Below are positions 21,680 through 33,364 of a stretch of 64,000 bases of DNA, in pieces; the stretch's first letter is position 1, and each line of letters starts with the position of its first letter. The DNA is from Okapia johnstoni (lineage: Eukaryota; Chordata; Mammalia; Artiodactyla; Giraffidae), in assembly GCA_024291935.2 (NCBI GenBank), contig CM044316.1:2286501-2350500 (forward strand), given 5' to 3'. Both the position numbers and the translations under genes were made by a program. A model generated the notes under the pieces. That model made no database searches. It was given only the letters and a program-made list of their open reading frames with translations, and was not told the DNA's origin.

Positions 21680-23070
21680 TCAGTTCTGTTCAGTTCAATC
21701 ACTCAGTCATGTCCTACTCATTGCAACCCCACGGACTGCAGCATGCCAGGCTTCCCTGTTCATCACCAACTCCCGGAGCCTGCTCAAACTCATGTCCGTT
21801 GAGTTGGTAATGCCATCCAACCATCTCATCCTTTGTTGTCCTCTTCTCCTCCTGCATTCAATCTTTCCCAGCATCAGTGTCTTTTCCAATGAGTCAGTTC
21901 TTCACATCAGGTGGCCAAAGTATTGGAGTTTCAACTTCAGCATCAGTCCTTCCAGTGAACATTCAGGACTGATTTCCTTTAGGATTGACTGGTTTGGTCC
22001 CCTTACAGTCCAAGGGACTCTCAAGAGTCTTCTCCAACACTACAGTTCAAAAGCATCAATTCTTCAGTGCTCAGCTTTCTTTATGGTCCAACTCTGACAT
22101 CCATACATGACTACTGGAAAAACCATAGCTTTGACTAGATGGACCTTTGTTGACAAAGTAATGTCTCTGCTTTTTAATATGTTGTTTAGGTTGGTCATAA
22201 CTTTTCTTCCAAGGAGAAAGTGTCTTTTAATTTCATGGCTGCAGTCACCATCTGCATTGATTTTGGAGCCCCCCAAAATAAAGTCTGTCACTGTTTCCAC
22301 TGTTTCCCCATCTATTTGCCATGAAGTGATGGGACCAAATGCCATGATCTTAGTTTTCTGATTGTTGAGTTTTAAGCCAACTTTTTTCACTCTCCTATTT
22401 CACTTTCATTAAGAGGCTCTTTAGTTCTTCTTCGCTTTCTGCCATAAGGGTGGTGTTGTCTGCATATCTGAGGTTATTGAGATTTCTCCTGGCAATCTTG
22501 ATTCCAGCTTGTGTTTCATCCAGCCTGGCACTTTGCCTGATTTTCTCTGCATTTAAGTTAAATAAGCAGGGTGACAATATACAGCCTTGACGTACTCCTT
22601 TCCCTATTTGGCACCAGTCTATTGTTCCATGTTCAGTTCTAACTGTTGCTTCCTGACCTGCATACCGATTTCTCAAGAAGAAGGTAAGGTGGTCTGGTAT
22701 TCCCATCTCTTTAAGAATTTTCCAGTTTGTTGTGATCCACACAATCAAACGGAGAAGCAATGGCACCCCACTCCAGTACTCTTGCCTGGAAAATCCCATG
22801 GACGGAGGAGCCTGGTAGGCTACAGTCCATGGGGTCGCTAAGAGTTGGACATGACTGAGTGACTTCACTTTCACTTTTCCCTTTCATGCACTGGAGAAGG
22901 AAATGGCAGCCCACTCCAGTATTCTTGCCTGGAGAATCCTAGGGATGGCGGAGCCTGGTGAGCTGCCGTCTTTGGGGTCGCACAGAGTCGGACACGACTG
23001 AAGCGACTTAGCAGCAGCAACACAGTCAAAGGCTTTGGTGTAGTCAGTAAAGCAGAAGTAGATGTTTTTC
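21680..23070 (-). mobile_element. BovB (RTE) LINE, 3' part, interrupted by a Bov-A2 SINE
   Basis: Antisense BovB runs from its 3' end (CAGTTCAATCACTCAGTCATG) through the reverse-transcriptase C-terminal region (minus-strand frames 22,064-22,390 and 22,395-22,874) to about 22,746. It resumes after the SINE at 23,022-23,070. The frame has several stops and shifts. Confidence 0.88.
22750..23021 (+). mobile_element. Bov-A2 SINE inside BovB
   Basis: Two Bov-A units lie in tandem (each with GGAGAAG-AATGG, CCACTCCAGTA and CTTGCCTGGA blocks) without the tRNA-like head, which is the dimeric Bov-A2 form. Flanking copies CACAATCAAA and CACAGTCAAA look like a slightly diverged target-site duplication in the host BovB. 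Confidence 0.8.
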
Positions 23071-23150
23071 TGAAAGAGAGACAGTGAGAGAGAAATAAAT
23101 ACAGAGACGGAGATACAGAGATAGAGAGAGGAGAGACAGAGACATAGGAA
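23068..23150. repeat. GA-rich simple repeat
   Basis: This is a degenerate (GAGA)n/(GACA)n tract. From 23,150 to 23,440 nothing else is recognised. Confidence 0.7.
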
Positions 23151-23439
23151 GACACCGGCAGTCCTGGGAGACCACAGGGGTGCCTAGGAGGTCATGGAAT
23201 GACTTGGGCAGACAGAGGACAATATGGAAGGACACCAGGTGGTACTCCATGTGCATTGATAGGCATGCTGTTGAACAGTTGTGACATCAGTCATTTAAAA
23301 AATCCCATTGGGGAAACCCAGAGAGAGATCTTAACAGCCCCAATGCTGAGACAAATGTCCCCAAACAGACCATTTCTCTCCCATCTGGAGCTCTGCCCCA
23401 ACTGTCCCTCTTGATGTTCTTCTTATGAAATTCAGTTTT

Positions 23440-24140
23440 GGCTGCTCATTGTTCAAGAATCCAATAGTGAGAAACAAGTGTTGGGTAAAAAGAAATGTAG
23501 CTTTATTGAGGAACCTGGCAATCTTGGGGTGAAGGTGGACTTATGTCTCAAAAAATCAACTCTCCATTGTCAATTGGGGCATAAGCTTTCAAGAGGAAAT
23601 TTCAGTAATTTACATGCAAAGTGGGTAGAGAACATCACACTCAGCTTAAGCAATTATCTTGAAATTGGTCATGCAGTGGTCTGGTCAGTGTCACCTTGGT
23701 TATTTTAAGTATAGTAAATCTTCAGCTCCAAAGTGGTTTTGTTCCCATTTCCTTGAGGCCAGTTCTTGGAATTGTGCAAGATGAGAGAGGCTTATGTCTT
23801 GGCTATAATCTGGTCATCATGTAATTAACTTCTTTGCCTGGTGAAGGTTATGTTATCAGCAAAACAGTTCAAAGAATATGACTCAGAATATTATCTATAG
23901 TCCTTGAGGAGGAACTGAAGTCCTTGACTTTATTTTATGGCCAAACTATTACTATTTTGTCTTGCTTGACTATTTTTCTTTGTTTCTGCATTTTCTCACT
24001 TCTCTGATTAGATTTATTCTTTGGACCTCAGGAAGGCCTAGGAAGCTAAAGGTCTTCTACAAACAGGAGACAGGCAGGGGACATGATTGGGGTGGGGTCT
24101 ATCCCAGAAAGGACCCATAGGGTCCTGTTCAGTTACACTC
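23440..24140 (-). repeat. probable LTR-derived sequence
   Basis: A GCTTTATTGAGG block gives a minus-strand poly(A)-signal-like sequence, and the region ends in a GGGGTGGGGTCTATCCC / AGGGTCC pattern like that near 17,510-17,535. It has no long frame. The family is not assigned. From 24,140 to 25,440 I see no gene; parts of 24,830-25,100 look like old decayed L1. Confidence 0.35.
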
Positions 24141-25440
24141 TCAGGCCCTGAGCATGTGACCTGGGTGGAATGTCTGTCTACACCTGGGCTTCCTAAGAGA
24201 ACCAGTGAGGGCATCTGGGGACCAGCTGAGTGTCCACCTGTTCTGGAATCCTTATTTCATCCTGGCCCAGCACTAGGGCCAGAGCCCATGCTCATCCACT
24301 CCAAAGCCCCATATGCTCTCATTTGCCTGGGTCTCCACTGAGATTTCCCAGTAATTCAGATTTCCTGAATGCCCATCCCCATCAACTTGATAAGATCCAT
24401 GTTCCACTATCTAGACCCCAGATTTCTCCCTGGAAGTCTTCCTTTCCTCCTTCTGGAGTGGAACCGTACTCCTGTTAGATTTCTAGCAATGGCTATTTGT
24501 CTGTTTTCCCTTAACATTCTCAATGCTGCTTCCCACATTCTCCCCTGCCTCCTCCACCCAAAATCCTTCTCCCTAGGGTTCAGGCTGTGGGGATGGAGCT
24601 CACCCACGTTGCATCTCTATTATGACCAAACAACTCCCTGGCTGGCCAATTAGCTTACTCTAACACTCATCATTAAAACAATTCACATAAAAAAAAAACC
24701 ATATTTCTAGACTTAAAAAGAAGTTGCAAAATAGCACCAAGAATATGCATAGGGCAACATGTTGCATAAACACAGTAAAAGGCTCAAACCAGAAAATTAA
24801 CATTCATACAAAACTATTCAGTAACCATATCACAATCCCCAGATCCTACTCAAACTTTACCAACTGTTCCACTTTTGACCTTTTCTGATTATTTTGCGAA
24901 TTTTTAAATTATAGAAAGCATTCTGTTGTTCATCTGTTGGACAACATTGGATGGACAATGGACTGCACTCAATTTTAGCAATCATAAGCAATGCTGTTAA
25001 GAATATACTTGTCCTGAACTTTCTGTGGGCATATATTCTCTAGAGTGTGCCTAGAAATAATATTCATGGGTCATGGGGGTAACTGAACATTTAACTTTAC
25101 AATGAACTGCTATGCAGTCCTCAAAGTGATTTGCCATTTTGTATACTCATTGGAATCTTTGACAATGTCAATATCCCTGAGGAACAATCCTTTGAATCAT
25201 GTCACCAGTTCCTGACATCCTCATCACCAGCTCTAATGCATTTTACATCCATCCATTCATCCCTCCACCATCTTCATTTTTCTTCTTGTCTTGGCCAGAG
25301 CCAGTCCTTCACTTGTGGATCATTGTAACCCTTCTCTAGCAACCATCCTCAGTGATGGCCCTTAGGAGCAAATCAAAAGCTGAAAAGCCTCAGGGAATCT
25401 AAGAGGAGGCTGTGCAGTCCTGCTGGGCTTTTATACCAGT

Positions 25441-26263
25441 TAAGTTCAGTCACTCAGTTGTCTCTGACTCTTTTCGACCTCATGGACTGCAGCAGGCCAG
25501 TCTTCCCTGTCCATCACCAACTCCCAGAGCTTACTCAAATTCATGTCCATCAAGTCAGTGATGCCATCCAACCATCTCATCCTCTGTCGTCCCCTTCTCC
25601 CACCTTCAATCTTTCCCAGCATCAGGGTCTTTTCTAGTGAGTCAATTCTTTGCATCAGGTGGCCAAAGTATTGGGAGTTTCAGCTTCAGTCCTTCCAATG
25701 AATATTCAGGACTGATTTCCTTTAGGATAGACTGGTTGGATCTCCTTGCAGTCCAAGGGACTCTCAAGAGTCTTTTCCAACACCACAGTTCAAAAGCATC
25801 AATTCTTCTGCGCTCAGCTTTCTTTATAGTCCAACTCTCACATTCATACGTGACTACTGGAAAAACCATCGCTTTTGACTAGGTGGACCTTTGTTGGAAA
25901 AGTAATGTGTCTGCTTTTTAATATTCTGTTTAGGTTGGTCATAACTTTCCTTCCAAGGAGTAAGCATCTTTTAATTTCACGGCTGCAGTCACCATCTGCA
26001 GTGATTTTGGAGCCCAAGAAAATAAAGTCTGCCACTGTTTTTTTCTATTGTTTCCCCATCTATTTGCCATGAAGTGATGGGACCGGATGCCATGATCTTA
26101 GTTTTCTGAATATTGAGTTTTAAGCCAACTTTTTCACTCTCCTCTTTCACTTTCATCAAGAGGCTCTTTAGTTCTTCTTCACTTTCTGCCATAAGGGTGG
26201 TGTCAACTGCATATCTGAAGTTATTGATATTTCTCCCTGCAATCTTGATTCCAGCTTGTGCTG
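25441..26263 (-). mobile_element. BovB (RTE) LINE, 3' fragment
   Basis: Antisense copy from the 3' tail (AGTTCAGTCACTCAG) to the CAATCTTGATTCCAGCTTGT block. Minus-strand frames at 25,446-25,655, 25,642-25,869 and 25,989-26,192 carry reverse-transcriptase C-terminal sequence, broken by frameshifts. Confidence 0.88.
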
Positions 26264-26422
26264 GGTCACAGCAGCTCAGTGTACTGAACAGAGAAAGGAC
26301 TAGGGAGAAACAAGACAGATTTAGGCCAAAGAAGTGAAAATGGTCTTGGATCTTAAGATGGAACTGGGGCCACCACAGGTCATTCCATTTCTACTGGATT
26401 TGAGGACACCCAAAGGAAAGCT

Positions 26423-26785
26423 TTAGCACAGGGCTTTGCGTGAGTGCCTCTCGTTTACACCCCCTTGGGGGTGGGGGGGTCCATGCACACTGTGAAATGT
26501 AGCATGCCCATTCCTCCTGGCTCGCCATCCCTGTTCCTCTGTCCCACGTGCTCCGTCTCCTTCCAGCCACTGTTGATACTTTTCCCCTTGATGATGCCAT
26601 AAGACACAGATGATTCCAGCCATTGCAAGTCCCACTGCAACCAGGATCAGAGCCACAACCATTTTGCATGCCATTGTCTGGAATTCTGTGTGGGGAGTTG
26701 AAGGAGTTTGCAGGAAGTCAAGGATATTAGGGTGCAAGAGCCTCTTTGTTCTCAGGATAGAGATGATACAGGGTTCATGGTTCAA
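26423..26785 (-). CDS. small hypothetical ORF with one hydrophobic segment
   Basis: A 120-codon open frame lies on the minus strand in non-repetitive-looking sequence. From the second methionine region (MACKMVV) it shows a clear single membrane-type segment (VVALILVAVGLAMAGIICVLW core), followed by a polar, charged tail ending at a stop. I do not recognise the protein. Without splice evidence or a homologue, this is at best a candidate small membrane protein, a fragment of a retrocopy, or chance. Promoter and poly(A) signals are not evident. Confidence 0.2.
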   Translation of the reverse strand: MNHEPCIISILRTKRLLHPNILDFLQTPSTPHTEFQTMACKMVVALILVAVGLAMAGIICVLWHHQGEKYQQWLEGDGARGTEEQGWRARRNGHATFHSVHGPPHPQGGVNERHSRKALC

Positions 26786-26789
26786 GGGG

Positions 26790-27065
26790 CATGATGTTTA
26801 CAAGTATTTGTAACATCAGTCTGAAATGCTTTACATCTATTCTGAAATGCTTAGGAGAATTAAATATGTGCATTTGTGTAGAGAGAGCTGGATAGATGCA
26901 CAGGAGAAAGATAATAGAAAACGAGAAATGGTAAAAGTGGCCGAGTGTTAAACATTTGGTAAATCTGGGTAAAAAGTGTGCAGAATTCTGTGTATTATTC
27001 TTGCAAATTTCTGTAAATTTGAAATTATTTAAAAATACAAAAATTATACACACTTTAACTTGAGA
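26790..27065 (+). mobile_element. ancient L1 3' UTR remnant
   Basis: The block AATCTGGGTAAAAAGTGTGC followed by TATTATTCTTGCAAATTTCT and GAAATTATTTAAAAATA is typical of old mammalian L1 3' ends. Confidence 0.55.
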
Positions 27066-28159
27066 GTCATTGAGATGTCTTTCAATGGGTCATTGGATAA
27101 ATAAACTGTGCTACCAGGTGAATTCTACCAAAAATTTAGAGAAGAGCTAACACCTATCCTACTCAAACTCTTCCAGAAAATTGCAGAGGAAGGTAAACTG
27201 CCAAACTCATTCTATGAGGCCACCATCACCCTCATACCAAAACCAGACAAAGATGCCACAAAAAAGAAAACTACAGGCCAATATCACTGATGAACATAGA
27301 TGCAAAAATCCTTAACAAAATTCTAGCAAATAGAATCCAACAACATATTAAAAAGATCATACATCATGACCAAGTGGGCTTTATCCCAGGGATACAAGAA
27401 TTTTTCAATATTCTCAAATCAATCAATGTGATACACCACATTAACAAATTGAAAGATAAAAACCATGTGATTATCTCAATAGATGCAGAGAAAGCCTTTT
27501 GACAAAACTCAACATCCACTTATGACAAAAACCTTCCAGAAAGCAGGCATAGAAGGAGCATACCTCAACATAATAAAAGCCATATATGATAAACCCACAG
27601 CAAATATTATCCTCAGTGGTGAAAAATTGAAAACATTTCCCCTAAAGTCAGGAACAAGACAAGGGTGCCCACTCTCACCACTACTATTCAACATAGTTTT
27701 GGAAGTTTTAGCCACAGCAATCAGAGAAGAAAAAGAAAGAAAAGGAATCCAGATTGGAAAAGAAGAAGTAAAGCTCTCACTGTTTGAAGATGACATGATC
27801 CTCTACATAGAAAACCCTAAAGACACCATCAGAAAATTACTAGAGCTAATCAATAAATATAGTAAAGTTGCAGGATATAAAATTAACACACAGAAATCCC
27901 TTGCATTCCTATACACTAACAATGAGAAAACAGAGAAATTAAGGAAACAATTCCATCCACCATTGCAATGAAAAGAATAAAATACTTAGGAATAAACCTA
28001 CCTAAAGAAACCAAAGACCTACATATAGAAAACTATCAAACACTGATGAAAGAAATCAAAGATGACAAATAGATGGAGAAATATACCATGTTCATGGATC
28101 AGAAGAATCAATATAGTGAGAATGCGTATACTACCCAAAGCAATCAATAGATTCAATGC

Positions 28160-28435
28160 AATCCCTATCAAGCTACCAAAGGTATTTTTCCGAGAACTAG
28201 AACAAATAACTTCACAATTTGTATGGAAATACAAAAAACCTTGAATAGCCAAAGCAATCCCTATCAAGCTACCAAAGGTATTTTTCCGAGAACTAGAACA
28301 AATAACTTCACAATTTGTATGGAAATACAAAAAACCTTGAATAGCCAAAGCAATCCCTATCAAGCTACCAAAGGTAAATTTCCGAGAACTAGAACAAATA
28401 ACTTCACAATTTGTATGGAAATACAAAAAACCTTG
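28160..28435 (+). repeat. 96-bp tandem triplication within L1 ORF2
   Basis: Full units occupy 28,244-28,339 and 28,340-28,435. The preceding 84 bp (28,160-28,243) are the same sequence lacking the first 12 bp. The last unit differs from the others at two bases (TAAATTTCC for TATTTTTCC). The unit ends meet at a short GCAATC homology. Confidence 0.92.
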
Positions 28436-29673
28436 AATAGCCAAAGCAATCTTGAGAAAGAAAAATGGAACTGGAGAAATCAGCCTGCCTGACTTTAGGC
28501 TCTACTACAAAGCAGCAGTCATCCAGACAGTATGGTACTGGCACAAAGACAGAAACATAGATCAATGGAACAAAATAGAAAGCCCAGAGATAAATCCACA
28601 CACCTATGGACACCTTATCTTTGACAAAGGAGGCAAGAATATACAATGGAGAAAAGACAATCTCTTTAACAAGTGGTGCTGGGAAAACTGGTCAACCACT
28701 TGTAAAAGAATGAAACTAGAACACATTCTAACACCACACACAAAAATAAACTCAAAAAGGATTAAAGATCTAAATGTAAGACCAGAAACTATAAAACTCC
28801 TAGAGGAAAACATAAGCAAAACACTCTCTGACATAAATCTCAGCAGGATCCTCTATGACCCACCTCCCAGAGTAATGGAAATAAAAGCAAAAATAAACAA
28901 ATGGGACCTAATTAAACTTAAAAGCTTTTGCACAATGAAGGAAACTATAAGCAAGGTGAAAAGACAACCTTCAGATTGGGAGAAAATAATAGCAAACGAA
29001 GCAACTCACAATCTCAAAAATATACAAGCAGCTCATGCAGCTCAATTCCAGAAAAATAAACGACCTGATCAAAAAATGGGCCAAAGAACTAAGCAGACAT
29101 TTCTCCAAAGAAGACATACAGATGGCTAAGAGACACATGAAAATATGCTCAACATCATTCATTATCAGAGAAATGCAAATCAAAACCAAGATGAGGTGCC
29201 ATCTCACGCTGGTTGAAATGGCTGCTATCAAAAAGTCTACAAACAAATGCTTGAGAGGGTGTGGAGAAAAGGGAACCTTCTTACACTCTTGGTGGGAATG
29301 CAAACTAGTACAGCCACTATGGAGAACAGTGTGGAGATTCTTTAAAAAACTGGAAATAGAACTGCCATATGACCCAGCAATCCCACTGCTGGGCATACAC
29401 ACTGAGGAAACCAGAGTTGAAAGAGACATGTGTACCCCAATGTTCCTCGCAGCACTGTTTATAATAGCCAGGACATGGAAGCAACCTAGATGTCCATCGG
29501 CACATGAATGGATAAGAAAGCTGTGGTACATATACACAATGGAATATTACTCGGCCATTAAAAAGAATACATTCGAATCAGTTCTAATGAGGTGGATGAA
29601 ACTGGAGCCTATTATACAGAGTGAAGTAAGCCAGAAAGAAAAACACCATGTGTTTTTCTAATTTCCATATATA

Positions 29674-29749
29674 ACCATCTTTCTAATTTCCATATGTATG
29701 TGTTAGTAACAGTATACTAACACATATATATGGAAATTAGAAAGATGGT
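29674..29749 (+). repeat. 35-bp inverted repeat (hairpin) in L1 3' UTR
   Basis: Arms 29,674-29,708 and 29,715-29,749 are complementary with one mismatch around a 6-nt loop. Confidence 0.9.
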
Positions 29750-30154
29750 AACGATGACCCTATATGCGAGACAGCAAAAGAGACACAGATGTATAGAACA
29801 GTCTTTTGGACTCTGTGGGAGAAGGCAAGGGTGGGATGATTTGAGAGAATAGCATTGAAACATGTATATTATCATATGTGAAACACATCACCAGCCCAGG
29901 TTCTATGCATGAGACAGGGTGCTCAGGGCTGGTGCACTGGGATGACCCTGAGGGATGGGATGGAGAGGGAGGTTGGAGGGGTGTTCAGGATGGGGAACAC
30001 ATGTACGCCCATGGCTGATTCATGTGAATGTATGGCAAAACCACTACAATATTGTAAAGTAATTAGCCTCCAATTAAAATAAATAAATTAAGGAAAAAAA
30101 GAGTCTTCTCCAACAGCAAAGTTCAAAAGCATAAAAAAAAGAATAAATAAAAAA

Positions 30155-30480
30155 TGGGCTTATTCAGGGTCAGCAAAGAATTCCAATTTGGGGTCCTCAG
30201 CCATCACAAAACATGTATAAATCCCTTGCAACAAGAAAGGGAGAACTCTTTAGGGGAGAAAAATATATTGAGAGGGCTATAGCAAACAAACTATTCATAG
30301 AAGAACTGAGAATTCAAAGTACAGTGGCTTTTGCATTGACTGAGTTGTGACTATGTCTCATTGGCTGAACCCTTGCCACTCAAGAAGAGCAAGTCTTTAT
30401 TCCTCTCTTGGGCTCTGCTATTATAGGCCATGAGAACTCCCCCTTCTGGCATTTCAATTCTACTTTAATTGAAGTTTATT
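30155..30480 (-). repeat. possible LTR-derived sequence
   Basis: Unique-looking 3'-LTR style sequence (CAAGTCTTTATTCC is a minus-strand AATAAA) lies between two L1 pieces. It is non-coding and the family is not assigned. Confidence 0.25.
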
Positions 30481-30751
30481 TTTATTAATTTTTACAGAAA
30501 TAACACCAAATTTAGTGAGGACAAAGAAACTGACTACCACAGGCATTGCTGCTCAGAATGTAAACTGGTGCAGCCACTCTGGAACACACGGGGCAGTTTC
30601 TTATAAAACCAAACACACACTATTACAAAACCCAGCATTTGCACTCTTGGATATTATCTCAGAGAAACGAAAACTTATCATCACACAAACACTGCACAGG
30701 AAGGAGATAAGCTCAAGATGGCAGAGCAGAAGGACATGTACTCATCCCTTC

Positions 30752-31440
30752 TTTAGTTCAGTTGCTCAGTCATGTCCGACTCTTTGCGACCCCATGGACT
30801 GCAGCACTCCAGGCTTCCCTGTCCATCACCAACTCCCTGAGCTTGCTCAAACTCATGTCCATTGAGTCGGTGACGCCATCCAACCATTTCATCCTCTATC
30901 GTCCCCTTCTCCTGCCTTCAATCTTTCCAGCATCACGATCTTTTCCAGTGAGTCAGTTCTTCGCATCAAGTGGCCAAAGTATTGGAGTTTCAGCTTCAGC
31001 ATCAGTCCTTCCAATGAATATTCAGGACTGATCTCCTTTAGGATTGACAGGTTTGATCTCCTTGCAATCCAAGGGACTCTCAAGAGTCTTCTCCAACACC
31101 ACAGTTCAAAAGCATCAATTCTTCAGTGCTCAGCTTTCTTTATGGTTCAACTCCCACATCCGTGGCTCCCCTGGTGGCTCAGACAGTAAAGCATCTGCCC
31201 GCAATGCAGGAGACCCGGGTTCAATCCCTGGGTTGGGAAGATCCCTGGAGAAGGAAATGGCAACCCACTCCAGTACTCTTGCCTGGAAAATTCCATGGGC
31301 TGAGCAGCCTGGTAGGCTACAGTCCATGGGGTCGCAAAGAGTCGGACATGACTGAGTGACTTCACTTTCACTTTCTTTTACTTTCTCAAGTTCGTACATG
31401 ACTACTGGAAAAATCATAGCTCTGACTATATGGACAGCTC
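30752..31440 (-). mobile_element. BovB (RTE) LINE 3' fragment, split by a SINE
   Basis: Antisense BovB at 30,752-31,160 resumes at about 31,394-31,440 (TACATGACTACTGGAAAAAT), with a Bov-tA SINE between. Confidence 0.85.
31161..31393 (+). mobile_element. Bov-tA SINE inside BovB
   Basis: It has a full tRNA-Glu-like head (GGCTCCCCTGGTGGCTCAGA, GGTTCAATCCC B-box) followed by the Bov-A body and TTCACTTTCACTTTC tail. Confidence 0.88.
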
Positions 31441-31559
31441 TGACATCCCTTCTTAGAAAATACCAAAATAACTGCTGAACAACCATTGACCAAAAAACTG
31501 CAGGAACTTACCAAAAAGGAACCTTACATCAAAAAAACGATGAGGAAGCCACAAGATGG

Positions 31560-32138
31560 TTGTTGTTCATTTGCTCAGTCATGTCCGACTCTTTGCAACT
31601 CCATGGACTGCAGCATGCCAGATGAAGATATCCTTCATCATCTCCTGGAATTTGCTCAAACTCATGTCCATTGAGTTGATGATGCCATCTAACCACCTCA
31701 TCCTCCTCTATTGCTCCCTTCTCCTCCTGCCCTCAATCTTTCGTATCAGGATCTTTTCCAATGAGTTGGCTCTTTGCATCAGGTGGCCAATGTATTGGAG
31801 CTTCAGTTTTAGCATCAGTCCTTCCAACGAATAATCAGCGTTGATATCTTTTAGGATTGACTGGTTGGATCTCCTTGCAGTCCAAGGGACTCTCAAGAGT
31901 CTTCTCTAGCACCACAGTTCGAAAACATGAATTCTTCAGCACTCAGCCTTCTTTATGGTCCAACTCTCACATCTATATGTGACTACTGGAGTATGGACCT
32001 TTGTCAGCAAAGTGATGTCTCTGTTTTTTAATATGCAGTCTGGGTTTGTCATAGCTTTTCTTCCAAGGAGCAGGCATCTTTTAATTTCATGGCTGCAGTC
32101 AACATCAGTGATTTTGGAGCCCAAGAAAATAAAATCTT
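31560..32138 (-). mobile_element. BovB (RTE) LINE 3' fragment
   Basis: Antisense BovB from the GCTCAGTCATGTCCGACTCT end to the GGAGCCCAAGAAAATAAA block, with small internal deletions and no intact frame. Confidence 0.85.
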
Positions 32139-32139
32139 A

Positions 32140-33360
32140 CTAGAGCTGATAAAAAGATAAGCAAGGTTTTGCAAAATATAGTGAGGAAGAATTGTTCATT
32201 CTAAACATATTAGTGGTAGAATTTGCTTTAAAAAGAGTCTTCTGGGTTCAGATAAATCATTCATGTAGCATGGCATTGCCATCTGCCTTAAGTCAATACA
32301 TTTGTGGGTCATTTTTCCCCAGTGTCTGTGTTGTACTGATTTTTTTCTGTTGCCAGTTTCTTACTATTCCTGTTGGCTATTCAGCCCTTCAGGAATCACT
32401 AAATTCTTTTAGAACTATGATTCTTTTCATTCCTTTAACCATATATCTTCTGGACTTCCTGATGTTCATAAAAGTTCTCAGTTTCTGTACTTCTGAAAGT
32501 ATTTTCATTTTGTCTTTATTCATTAATGATATTTCATTAGGTTTACGTGTATAGCTAGTTTGCCCTCTTTGTTTTCTGAGTTTGAGAATTATTTTCACTT
32601 TTAGAAAATTTAGAATTCATTATTTTATTCATGATTGCTTTAAAAAAAATTTCTGTTCTCCCTTTAGTTATCACTTGTATGTAACTGTATTTATATTTTC
32701 TATTCTGTTGTTTCTTTGCTGCAGTTTGGCTAGGTTTATGCACCTTAATTTTCTAGTTCACTAATTCTTTTTTTAGCCCAGTCTAATTTCATGTTTAATT
32801 CACATCACACTTTGAGTTTTAATTTCAGCTATTATAGCTTTCTATTTTAGAATTACTTATTGGCTATTTCCAAAATTGTCTGGTCAGCTTTATGGTATCT
32901 TCCTCTCTGCACATGATTTTTATTTTATCTTTTGTTCTACTTTTTATGTATTGGCACACTCATAATCCCAACATCAGGAGTCCATCGATTTGTGGTTTCT
33001 GCCCTTTACCCAGTGGCCACCTTCCTTTGGTGTCTCATGATTTCAGATTGGATGCTCCTGTTTGTCTGGTCTTGGTTTGTGGCTGCCCAACCCTCTGCTG
33101 CAGATAGGGCAAAACTGAGTGTTCCCATTTCAGTGGGAGATCTCTGTCTCATTGCCCATTTGCCCTGCCTCAAGTTGTGAACATTGTTGAAACACAGATG
33201 TCCAGATGCTGTGTTCAGCCCTGGTCTCTTCTGTCTTTGCTTCTGCCCTGGGAATCCCCTGACTTCCTTGGGAACTGTGATAGAGTGGGCCTGCTGTAAT
33301 TTGCTTCAGGATTTCAGTCTTCTGAATCAGAAGGAGTTTTCAGAATATCTACTGACTGAT
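32140..33360. other. AT-rich intergenic sequence, nothing recognised
   Basis: The open frames here are short and show no family motif. Parts may be old L1 sequence, but I cannot support an assignment. Confidence 0.4.
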
Positions 33361-33364
33361 CAGT

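Larger units (their letters stand above)
27109..30100 (+). mobile_element. L1 LINE, 5'-truncated, with ORF2 remnants and A-rich 3' end
   Basis: ORF2 sequence runs from the reverse-transcriptase domain to the C-terminus, in frames 27,108-27,290, 27,290-27,502, 27,483-27,971, 28,452-29,129 and 29,035-29,661, separated by stops and frameshifts. The reverse-transcriptase active-site motif reads FEDD here, where L1s normally have FADD. The 3' UTR ends in an A-rich tail near 30,100. Two local oddities are a 96-bp unit present three times (28,160-28,435) and an inverted repeat in the 3' UTR (29,674-29,749). It is a dead, relatively young ruminant L1 copy. Confidence 0.9.
30535..31560 (+). mobile_element. 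L1 pieces hosting a BovB and a SINE
   Basis: The part at 30,535-30,700 is the end of L1 ORF2 (GCACTCTTGGATATTATCTC, AGAGAAACGAAAACTTAT). The parts at 30,705-30,750 (CAAGATGGCAGAGCAGAAGG) and 31,440-31,558 (AATAACTGCTGAACAACC) look like ruminant L1 5' UTR. They are split by the BovB/SINE insertion at 30,752-31,440. Confidence 0.55.

Noticed and set aside
27483..27971. Reverse-transcriptase ORFs as a possible new defence or retron-like system
   Set aside because: The sequences, order and 3' UTR are those of mammalian L1 and BovB elements, broken by stops and frameshifts.
28160..28435. Regularly spaced repeat resembling an array such as CRISPR
   Set aside because: The 96-bp units are contiguous without spacers and lie inside L1 ORF2; this is a simple tandem duplication.
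31161..31240. tRNA gene candidates at SINE heads (also 18,270, 40,170, 43,704)
   Set aside because: A and B box-like sequences are present, but they are the tRNA-Glu-derived heads of Bov-tA SINEs, continuous with SINE bodies and often diverged.
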